This document shows, piece by piece, positions 1 to 5,128 of a stretch of DNA of 14,944 nt (within the stretch, counting starts at the first letter, position 1; each line of letters begins with the position of its first letter). The DNA is taken from positions 1-14,944 of the forward strand of contig JANXZI010000549.1 in the NCBI GenBank assembly GCA_025355595.1. Reading direction: 5' to 3'. Under the pieces are notes generated by a model. The model saw only the letters and a program-made list of their open reading frames with translations. It searched no databases and was not told the origin of the DNA. Origin of the DNA: Spartobacteria bacterium (lineage in GTDB: Bacteria; Verrucomicrobiota; Verrucomicrobiia; Chthoniobacterales; Chthoniobacteraceae). The translations under genes and the position numbers were made by a program.

Positions 1-204
1 AGCGTGGGCCGCGACTGGGGCCGCGCGCCCGTGCTCGTCGAAGGCCCGGCGGCGAAGATCGAACTCCCCGGCGGCCGCAAGTTCAAGGCCTGGGCGCTCG
101 ACGAACGCGGCCAGCGCCGCGCCGAAATCCCCGTGACCAACGACACCCTCGAAATCGGCCCGCAGCACCGCACGCTCTGGTACGAAGTCGAGCGCCAGCC
201 GTAG
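1..204 (+). CDS. 3' end of an unidentified protein (partial)
   Basis: The frame is open from the first base of the window to TAG at 202-204, giving 67 visible residues, so the gene starts upstream of the window. The tail is rich in Arg, Glu and Gly, with a segment reading KAWALDERGQRR followed by TLWYEVERQP at the very end. I do not recognise a family. The alternation of charged and hydrophobic residues would suit a C-terminal beta-sandwich of a larger enzyme, perhaps a carbohydrate-active one, but that is a guess. The stop codon lies inside the GTAG that opens the repeat element at 201-420, so the last codon, CCG, is followed at once by repeat sequence. It is convergent with the GNAT gene at 642-1145. 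Confidence 0.6.
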   Translation, partial: SVGRDWGRAPVLVEGPAAKIELPGGRKFKAWALDERGQRRAEIPVTNDTLEIGPQHRTLWYEVERQP

Positions 205-420
205 CACAGATTTGCAATCTGTGCGGCCAGCGGGACTCCGATCCCGGTATCTCGTCGTGCGGCACCGATGATCCTCGCGACGCCGATGATACCATCTCGC
301 AAGATCGAGGGGACTCATGCCGCGCAGGCGCGGAGCGCCGTTACCACAGTAGCCCCGTGCGAGCGCAGCGAGCGCGGGGATCGTCCGTAAAAAAAGGCAA
401 GCTGCGGAGCAGCGGCACAA
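201..420 (+). repeat. GTAG-led four-hairpin repeat element, copy A
   Basis: Noncoding repeat with four hairpins in order. Hairpin 1 is 204-224 (9-bp stem, 3-nt loop), directly after GTAG at 201-204. Hairpin 2 is 327-339 (GGCGC, loop GGA, GCGCC). Hairpin 3 is 353-379 (CCCCG pairing with CGGGG), directly after GTAG at 349-352. Hairpin 4 is 401-413 (GCTGC, loop GGA, GCAGC). A second diverged copy lies in the opposite orientation at 439-645. Against that copy, 201-235 matches 30 of 35 bases and 324-357 matches 31 of 34. The stop codon of the preceding gene is part of the element. A GTAG tetranucleotide at the 5' foot of a hairpin is the signature of REP sequences handled by RAYT (TnpA-REP) transposases. 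No such gene is in the window, so the REP label is an inference. Confidence 0.8.
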
Positions 421-438
421 TTCCGGCGCTCGCACGCC

Positions 439-645
439 TTGTTGCGCCGCTACGCGGCTATGTCCGTTGGGTTTGATGATCCCCGGGTTCCTCGAAGACT
501 CGTCACCCGGGGCTACTGTTGTCACGGCGCTACGCGCCTGCGTTCCATCCATCCACATATTTTTGCGAGATGGGATGAGCCAGCCGGGCAGCGGAGACTG
601 CGGAAAGAATTTCCGCAGGCCGCACAGGTTCCAAACCTGTGCTAC
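439..645 (-). repeat. GTAG-led four-hairpin repeat element, copy B (inverted)
   Basis: Read on the minus strand from 645, this is the counterpart of 201-420. GTAG at 645-642 leads hairpin 1 (622-642, 9-bp stem, 3-nt loop). Hairpin 2 is 526-538 (GGCGC arms, loop GTA on the minus strand). Hairpin 3 is 481-512 (8-bp stem), led by GTAG at 516-513. Hairpin 4 is 446-458 (GCCGC arms, loop GTA). Relative to copy A, hairpin 1 has an A-T pair replaced by G-C and hairpin 4 has a T-A pair replaced by C-G, so pairing is kept while sequence changes. Spacing between hairpins 2, 3 and 4 is the same to within a base or two, while copy A is about 17 bases longer between hairpins 1 and 2. The GNAT stop codon is within its GTAG. 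Only about 18 bases (421-438) separate the two copies. Confidence 0.8.
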
Positions 646-1145
646 GCCGCCGCCACCGCGCGCCACATCCGGAAGTGCGGGCCGACGGTCGGGATGTCGA
701 ACTCCACGCCGACGATTTGCCAGCCGTTCTTCGCGTAAAATTTCGCCGCACTCGTGCGCGCATTGCACCACAGGATCGCCGCGCCCCGTTCCCGCGCCGC
801 GGCGACGCACGTGGCGAGCAGCGCCTCGCCGAAGCGCCGTCCGCGCACTTCCGGCAGCGTCGCCATGCCGCGGAGTTGGAACGCGGGCGTCGCGTCCCGT
901 GCCGATCCGTCGTCATGCGCCGCGCTGACGTGACCCGCGCTGACTGGAAGTGCGGGAATTTTCTCCGGGCACGGCACGAGATAAATCGAGGCAACACCGA
1001 CCAGCGCGCCGCCATCGAACGCGCCGAAGTGCAGCGTGGACGGTGCTTCGTCGCCATCGAAGACCGCCGTCTCGCGCGCGAAGCCGGGGCGCAGGATGGG
1101 CCAGCGCACGGCGATCGTTTCGGCGGCGGAAATCGCGCGGATCAT
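642..1145 (-). CDS. GNAT-family N-acetyltransferase
   Basis: A 167-residue protein of normal length for a single GNAT domain. The acetyl-CoA pyrophosphate-binding loop is visible as VRGRRFG (residues 100-106), after the beta-4 strand LRGMATLPE. The C-terminal part has AAKFYAKNGWQ (133-143), the usual helix with a Tyr that can act as general acid, followed by the beta strand with the EFDIP motif. GNAT enzymes transfer an acetyl group from acetyl-CoA to an amine; the substrate cannot be told. No signal peptide is seen, so it should be cytosolic. The start ATG is only a few bases from the inverted repeat at 1149-1259, and no good Shine-Dalgarno is visible. Its TAG stop is supplied by repeat copy B. 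It is the last of five minus-strand genes. Confidence 0.85.
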   Translation of the reverse strand: MIRAISAAETIAVRWPILRPGFARETAVFDGDEAPSTLHFGAFDGGALVGVASIYLVPCPEKIPALPVSAGHVSAAHDDGSARDATPAFQLRGMATLPEVRGRRFGEALLATCVAAARERGAAILWCNARTSAAKFYAKNGWQIVGVEFDIPTVGPHFRMWRAVAAA

Positions 1146-1148
1146 TTT

Positions 1149-1259
1149 CTCGCGCCAAGACGCCAGGACGCAAAGAAGATCCCTGGGGGTTCAAAGTGCG
1201 GCGCGTCCCATGGCTGCCTGCACAGCAATCTTCTTGGCGACCTGGCGTCTTGGCGCGAG
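1149..1259. repeat. Imperfect inverted repeat, arms of three 8-bp units
   Basis: The arms 1149-1180 and 1228-1259 pair over 32 bases with two mismatches; the outer 19 bases are perfect. The left arm holds three 8-bp units: CCAAGACG (1155-1162), CCAGGACG (1163-1170) and CAAAGAAG (1171-1178). The right arm mirrors them. The element fills 111 of the 124 bases between riboflavin synthase and the GNAT gene, starting 10 nt after the ribE stop. It could fold as a hairpin in the transcript and act as an mRNA 3' end or terminator-like structure. Confidence 0.85.
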
Positions 1260-1269
1260 TCCTCCGTGT

Positions 1270-1866
1270 TCATGCCCTCTTCCGCGCGACGATGCGCTCG
1301 ACGTATTTCGCCAGCAGGTCGAATTCGAGGTTCACGCGCCCGCCCTTGCTCCGCGCGGCGAGATTCGTGACCGTGCGCGTGTGCGGGATGATCCAGCACA
1401 TGAAGCTCGCGTCCTTTACCTCAGCGACGGTGAGGCTGATGCCGTCCACGGCGATGCTGCCCTTGTGCGCGACATACTGTGCGAAGTCCGCGGGCAGCGC
1501 GACTTCGAGCCGGAAGTCCGCCCCGTGCGGCGAGAAGTCGAGCACCTCCGCTGTCGTGTCCACGTGACCCTGCACAAAATGCCCGCCGAGCTTCGCGCCC
1601 GCACCGAGCGCCGGTTCGAGGTTCACGCGCGAGCCTGGCGCGAGGCTGCCGAGATTCGTGAGGCGCAGCGTTTCCGCGAGGAGATCAAAGGACACGCGCT
1701 CGCCGTCGCGCACGGTGGCGGTGAGGCAGCAGCCATTCACCGCGATGCTGTCGCCGATCTGCGCGCCCGGCCCGGTCGCGGGCGCGCGCAGCGTGAGGCG
1801 CGCGCTCTCGCCGGTGCGGGTGAGCGAGACGATCTCGCCTGTTTCGATGACCAGTCCGGTAAACAT
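1270..1866 (-). CDS. ribE: Riboflavin synthase, alpha subunit
   Basis: The last step of riboflavin synthesis: dismutation of two 6,7-dimethyl-8-ribityllumazine molecules into riboflavin and the pyrimidine precursor. The 198-residue protein begins with MFTGLVIE, the hallmark N-terminus of the family. It shows two lumazine-binding repeats: GDSIAVNGCCLT near 38-49, then GGHFVQGHVD closing the first; GSIAVDGISLTV near 136-147 in the second, followed by the IPHT motif. The length matches the family (about 200). It acts as a cytosolic trimer in known members. No other rib gene is nearby and no FMN riboswitch is seen upstream; the leader instead holds the repeat at 1923-2018. No clear Shine-Dalgarno precedes the ATG, but the start is fixed by the family N-terminus. 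Confidence 0.97.
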   Translation of the reverse strand: MFTGLVIETGEIVSLTRTGESARLTLRAPATGPGAQIGDSIAVNGCCLTATVRDGERVSFDLLAETLRLTNLGSLAPGSRVNLEPALGAGAKLGGHFVQGHVDTTAEVLDFSPHGADFRLEVALPADFAQYVAHKGSIAVDGISLTVAEVKDASFMCWIIPHTRTVTNLAARSKGGRVNLEFDLLAKYVERIVARKRA

Positions 1867-1921
1867 GGCGCGAGGCTAGCGGCGATGCAGGTGTCTCCGC
1901 AAGGTCGCGGCATCGCTGCTT

Positions 1922-2019
1922 TAACCACAGAGGTCCACAGAGGTCCACAGAGGATGCACGGAGGAATCACAGAGCCTCTGCGCCCCTCTGTGAATGCCTC
2001 TGTGAACCTCTGTGGTTCA
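1922..2019. repeat. Inverted repeat with arms of three CCACAGAGG units
   Basis: CCACAGAGG occurs at 1925-1933, 1935-1943 and 1945-1953 with an exact 10-bp period. The reverse complement core CCTCTGTG occurs at 1985-1992, 1997-2004 and 2007-2014. The outermost AACCACAGAGG (1923-1933) pairs perfectly with 2007-2017. A smaller CAGAG-C-CTCTG sits at the centre (1970-1980). The element lies 36 nt after the stop of the transporter gene and about 55 nt before the ribE start. Similar CACAGAG palindromes are familiar from intergenic regions of several environmental phyla; their function is unknown to me. Confidence 0.85.
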
Positions 2020-2053
2020 ACGGGGACCTTTCGCATGGAACCATCGCGCCTAG

Positions 2054-3346
2054 TTATCCGAAGGGGTGCCAGCGCGAAAAGAACAGCACGCCGATGAGCG
2101 CGAGCAACGGCAGAAGGATCGGCAGCGCGAATCGCACGACGTAGCCGAGGAAGGATGGCGTCTTCACCTTCGCGTGCTCGGCGATGGCCTTCACCATGAA
2201 GTTCGGGCCGTTGCCGATATAGGTCATCGCGCCGAAGAAAACCGCGCCGAGCGAGATGGCCTCCAGCGTCCCCGCCTGCGCCGAGGCGAACGCGGTGATG
2301 CCCGCGACATTCTCCATCGCGAGATGCTGCTGCCCGAGCGCCGCGGCGAGGAAGGCGAGATACGTCGGCGCATTATCGAGCGCGGCGGAGAGCGCGCCCG
2401 TCGCCCAGTAAAACTCGTGCGCGCTCGCGAGCGGAGGCGGGTTGCCTTGCAGGTAATGCAGCGCAGGCGTCATCGTGACAAAGATGCCGATGAAAAGCCA
2501 CGCGACCTCCTTCACCGGCTCCCACGCAAAGTCGTTCGCCTCGTGAATATCGCGCTTCGTCGTGAACCACGAACCGAGCGCCGCCGCGGTCATCACGCCT
2601 TCGCGCCAGCCGAGCGGGAGCACGAGCACGGCGAAAAGGATCACGGCGAGGAACACGAGATTGTGCATCCCCCGGAAGCTCCACGTCTCATGCGCAGTTT
2701 CCGCGTCGCGCACTTTCTTCGGAGCGCGCAGAAAATTCATGCGATCGAACACGGCGAAGATCGCGATGAGCCCCGCGACCGCGACCGCCCACGCCTGCCA
2801 GCAATGCTGGAGCACCCACCAAAACGGAACGCCTTTCAAGTAGCCCATGTAGAGCGGCGGATCGCCGATGGGCGTGAGGCAGCCGCCGACATTGCTCACG
2901 ATGAAGATAAAGAACACGATATGAAACGCGGTGATGCGGTAGCGGTTCATCCGAATCCACGGACGGATGAGCAGCATGGACGCGCCCGTGGTGCCGATGA
3001 CATTCGCGAGCACCGCTCCGATGGCGAGGAACGTGCAGTTTACCGCCGGCGTCGCCTCGCCCTTCACCCGGATGTGGATGCCGCCGCTCACGACATAGAG
3101 CGATGCGATGAGCGCGATGAACCCCGCATATTCCTCCACCGCATGCCGCAGTGGCGCAAAGCTCCCGGTCATCGCGAGCTGGCACGCCGCACTGATCCCC
3201 GCGAGCCCGAGCGCGATGTTCGGATACCGCCGATGCCAGAATTTCGGAAACGCGAGCGGTCCGAGCGCGATGCACAGCAGCAGCAGCGCAAACGGCGCGA
3301 TGAGCCACGGCGGAGTTTGTGCGGTGCTGGCGGCGGCGATGAACAT
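2054..3346 (-). CDS. Sodium:proton antiporter-like membrane transporter (CitMHS_2-type, ion transporter superfamily)
   Basis: A 430-residue, strongly hydrophobic protein with roughly a dozen predicted membrane segments. Conserved stretches include NVIGTTGASMLLIRPW (near 115-130), FFIFIVSNVGGCLTPIGDPPLY (split across the next helix hairpin) and, in the second half, GALSAALDNAPTYLAFLA and FFGAMTYIGNGPNFMVKAIAE. The paired re-entrant-type motifs, TPIGDPP in the first half and the DNAPT and GNGPNF pair in the second, are typical of the ArsB/NhaD/CitMHS group, in which two inverted halves form the transport site. I assign it to the putative citrate/Na+:H+ antiporter branch; the transported ion is not settled by sequence. 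It is located in the inner membrane. It is flanked on both sides by inverted-repeat elements and seems to be a stand-alone gene. Confidence 0.85.
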   Translation of the reverse strand: MFIAAASTAQTPPWLIAPFALLLLCIALGPLAFPKFWHRRYPNIALGLAGISAACQLAMTGSFAPLRHAVEEYAGFIALIASLYVVSGGIHIRVKGEATPAVNCTFLAIGAVLANVIGTTGASMLLIRPWIRMNRYRITAFHIVFFIFIVSNVGGCLTPIGDPPLYMGYLKGVPFWWVLQHCWQAWAVAVAGLIAIFAVFDRMNFLRAPKKVRDAETAHETWSFRGMHNLVFLAVILFAVLVLPLGWREGVMTAAALGSWFTTKRDIHEANDFAWEPVKEVAWLFIGIFVTMTPALHYLQGNPPPLASAHEFYWATGALSAALDNAPTYLAFLAAALGQQHLAMENVAGITAFASAQAGTLEAISLGAVFFGAMTYIGNGPNFMVKAIAEHAKVKTPSFLGYVVRFALPILLPLLALIGVLFFSRWHPFG

Positions 3347-3397
3347 TCAGAGGATATGAGGCAAGCTGGTCCGCGGCGGATGCCTCATTGAGATGAA

Positions 3398-3484
3398 ACG
3401 CCGAGACGCAGAGGCGCAGAGAAAAGAGTGCGCAACCCGCGGCGATTCATTTGCGCCTGCCTCAGCGTCTCTGCGTCTCTGCGT
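3398..3484. repeat. Imperfect inverted repeat, arms of three 8-bp units (ACGCAGAG type)
   Basis: The left arm 3398-3421 reads as three 8-bp units: ACGCCGAG, ACGCAGAG and GCGCAGAG. The right arm 3461-3484 is its reverse complement with three mismatches over 24 bases. About 39 bases separate the arms. It lies in the 154-bp gap between the secreted hypothetical gene and the transporter gene, starting 16 nt after the former's stop codon. Both genes are on the minus strand, so a transcript hairpin would form just after the first gene. Confidence 0.85.
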
Positions 3485-3500
3485 TGAGAAATACACGCGC

Positions 3501-4250
3501 TCAGTGCAGCGGCCTGTCATACACGGGCATTCCGCGCAGTTCGCCGCCGGGCCAGTAGAAGCATTTCTCGAAGTCGAACAGATTGCTTTTCGCGACGTAG
3601 TCGAGCCGCACGGATTTGCCCGCGGAGTTTGCATCGTACGCCCGGAACCGCATCCCGCCGTCCGCCAGCCGCTCGGCGTGATAGGCGAGGACGACGTGGT
3701 TCATGTGCGGGAGTCTGGCAAGATACATCGCACGAATCTCCCCGCGGCTCACCTGCGCAAAAAGCCTCTCCGCGATGCTCCGCTGCCGCCAGCGGATGAC
3801 GGGATTCATCGTGCGCCAGTTGCCCACGCGCAGGTAGGTGAGGAGCCAGCTCCCGAGATTGCCGCGGATGGTTTTTTCATGGTGCTGCGAAAATGACCAG
3901 AGGTCCGGGTATCCGGGAAAGACGATGCGTTCCTCGCGGTTCTCCCACGGGTTGATTTTGAAAAGTGCGACGATCCGCTTCCGATATTCCTCCTCGGAAA
4001 GTCGTGGCTGCCGTGGCTCGAAGCGCGCGAATTTCCAAAACTGCATCGCCGATCGCGTGAACAGAAAGCAGCAGTGCGTGGGCCCCGCAGGTTTCTCCTT
4101 CCTGCCCTTGACGTGAAGCTTCCCGGCCGCATCCACGTTGTAGTTGAAGACAGTGTCGTTCGAAAACGAGAACACATCGCGCCGCGGATCGAACTCACGC
4201 GCGAGCAGTGCGGACGTGAGTGCGAGAAAAATGGCGGCGGTGCGGAACAT
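3501..4250 (-). CDS. Secreted protein of unknown function, possible papain-like fold
   Basis: 249 residues starting with MFRTAAIFLALTSALLA, a short signal peptide with a likely cleavage around residue 17, so the protein is exported. I do not recognise a named family. A pattern reminiscent of papain-like (C39-like) peptidases is visible. There is a Cys pair (C60, C61) at the start of a helix-like stretch CCFLFTRSAMQFWKF. Then come H185 in MNHVVLAYHAE and D206/N208 in RAYDANS, the usual order Cys, His, Asp/Asn with the His on one strand and the Asp/Asn on the next. This is pattern reading, not a confirmed homology. The C-terminus ends with FYWPGGELRGMPVY. The SGNH hydrolase gene upstream is also exported. 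Inverted repeats separate it from both neighbours, so it is probably not tightly co-transcribed. Confidence 0.7.
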   Translation of the reverse strand: MFRTAAIFLALTSALLAREFDPRRDVFSFSNDTVFNYNVDAAGKLHVKGRKEKPAGPTHCCFLFTRSAMQFWKFARFEPRQPRLSEEEYRKRIVALFKINPWENREERIVFPGYPDLWSFSQHHEKTIRGNLGSWLLTYLRVGNWRTMNPVIRWRQRSIAERLFAQVSRGEIRAMYLARLPHMNHVVLAYHAERLADGGMRFRAYDANSAGKSVRLDYVAKSNLFDFEKCFYWPGGELRGMPVYDRPLH

Positions 4251-4315
4251 GGCGCGCAGTTCCTAGCACACATCCCGCGCTTGCCAACTGTCCGCGCTCA
4301 CGGGCCCTGTTTTGA

Positions 4316-4389
4316 ATTTGGAAGCCATGAATCCAAGAAGCCGAACTCATTCTCCGCTGTTTGTCTTCTTCGTTTCCTGGCTTCCAAAT
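4316..4389. repeat. Imperfect inverted repeat, GGAAGCCA type
   Basis: Arms 4316-4340 and 4365-4389 pair over 25 bases with three mismatches, around a 24-nt loop. The left arm also reads as loose 8-bp units: GGAAGCCA (4320-4327), TGAATCCA (4328-4335) and AGAAGCCG (4336-4343). It begins 8 nt after the SGNH hydrolase stop codon, in the 147-bp gap before the next minus-strand gene. A terminator-like or mRNA-stabilising hairpin is a reasonable reading, but no U-tract follows. Confidence 0.8.
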
Positions 4390-4397
4390 CAACCCGC

Positions 4398-5048
4398 TCA
4401 CGGCGCGAGCTTCGCCAGCATCACGCGCGCGATGGCCGCGTTCCCCGCGGCGTCGGGATGCACGCCGTCCTTCGTCATGCTCGCTTCAGGCACGATGCCG
4501 AAGAGACTCGTAAACTCGCAGCCCGTCTCCTTCGCGAGCGCGGCAAAGGCGTCGCCAAGTTCGCGCAGCTTCGCTTCGCGCTCGTTCGCGATGGGCTTCG
4601 TCGCGACGAGCGCGGCCTTGTTGATGTTCGGCGGCCCGGCGAGCAGGATGCGCAGCTTCGCGCCGTATTGCTGACGAGCCCTGGCGATCATCCCGCGCAC
4701 GTTCGCCACCGCCTTCGGCACGCACGCGGCGGTGATGTCCCGCGAATCATTCGTCCCCAGCGCGATCACCAGCACCGCGGCCTGCGGCTGCCGCGCGAGC
4801 ATCGCCTCGAATTCCTTCACCGAATCCGTCGGCCGTCCGCCCTTGCCCTCGTTCACCATCCCCAGCCGCCCCTTCGACTCCCGCTCCACGACCCGCACCC
4901 ACACCGCGTCGCGCTCATTCGCGGGCAGCGCCCCGCCCGCGGTGATCGAATCGCCAAACACAATCACCATCTGCGGCAGGTGCACCTTTTCATCGGCGCG
5001 CAACGGGAGCATCAGGAGTGTGACGAGCAGTGCGAGGCGGAAAATCAT
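4398..5048 (-). CDS. Exported SGNH/GDSL-type hydrolase (lipase/esterase family)
   Basis: 216 residues. Residues 1-18 (MIFRLALLVTLLMLPLRA) form a signal peptide. The SGNH blocks follow in order: FGDSITAGG (31-39) with nucleophile Ser34, NEGKGGRPT (66-74) with the block II Gly, ALGTNDSRD (96-104) with Asn100, and KDGVHPDA (193-200) with Asp194 and His197 of the catalytic triad. The length suits a compact TAP/lysophospholipase L1-like member (COG2755). Members hydrolyse esters of lipids or of acetylated sugars in the periplasm; the substrate here is unknown. The gene is divergent from glycogen synthase across 80 bp and its stop is followed within 10 nt by an inverted repeat. Confidence 0.93.
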   Translation of the reverse strand: MIFRLALLVTLLMLPLRADEKVHLPQMVIVFGDSITAGGALPANERDAVWVRVVERESKGRLGMVNEGKGGRPTDSVKEFEAMLARQPQAAVLVIALGTNDSRDITAACVPKAVANVRGMIARARQQYGAKLRILLAGPPNINKAALVATKPIANEREAKLRELGDAFAALAKETGCEFTSLFGIVPEASMTKDGVHPDAAGNAAIARVMLAKLAP

Positions 5049-5128
5049 GCGCGCAAATTGTGGGCTTCCACAGAAAAAGCATCAATCGGATTGAGCAGGC
5101 GACGCGGGGCGGGCAGGATGTGTCGGCC
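5049..5128. promoter_or_regulatory. Divergent promoter region between SGNH hydrolase and glgA
   Basis: Two genes start away from each other across this 80-bp gap, so promoters for both strands should lie in or near it. A short inverted repeat, TGTGG-GCTT-CCACA, is at 5059-5072. TTGTGG (5058-5063) and ATCAAT (5081-5086), with a 17-bp spacer, could serve as weak -35 and -10 boxes for glgA. This is only a weak match to the sigma-70 consensus. Confidence 0.35.
5115..5118 (+). promoter_or_regulatory. Ribosome binding site deciding the glgA start
   Basis: AGGA ends 10 nt before the ATG at 5129. It supports that start over an upstream in-frame one at 5030, which would overlap the divergent SGNH gene. 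Confidence 0.55.

Noticed and set aside
439..1057. Several overlapping open frames on both strands across the hairpin region and the GNAT gene
   Set aside because: They run through repeat hairpins or antisense to GNAT, have Arg/Pro/Ala-rich low-complexity translations and no family motifs. High GC content makes such frames common.
1867..2053. FMN riboswitch upstream of riboflavin synthase
   Set aside because: The region is occupied by CCACAGAGG palindromes, and I see none of the conserved RFN element blocks.
2066..3391. Long plus-strand open frame of 441 codons opposite the transporter gene
   Set aside because: The translation is extremely rich in Arg, Glu, His and Asp, as expected for the antisense of a membrane protein gene. 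The minus-strand product has clear family motifs.
5030..5128. Upstream in-frame start for glgA
   Set aside because: It would overlap the start of the divergent SGNH gene and lacks a ribosome binding site. The ATG at 5129 has AGGA at suitable spacing.
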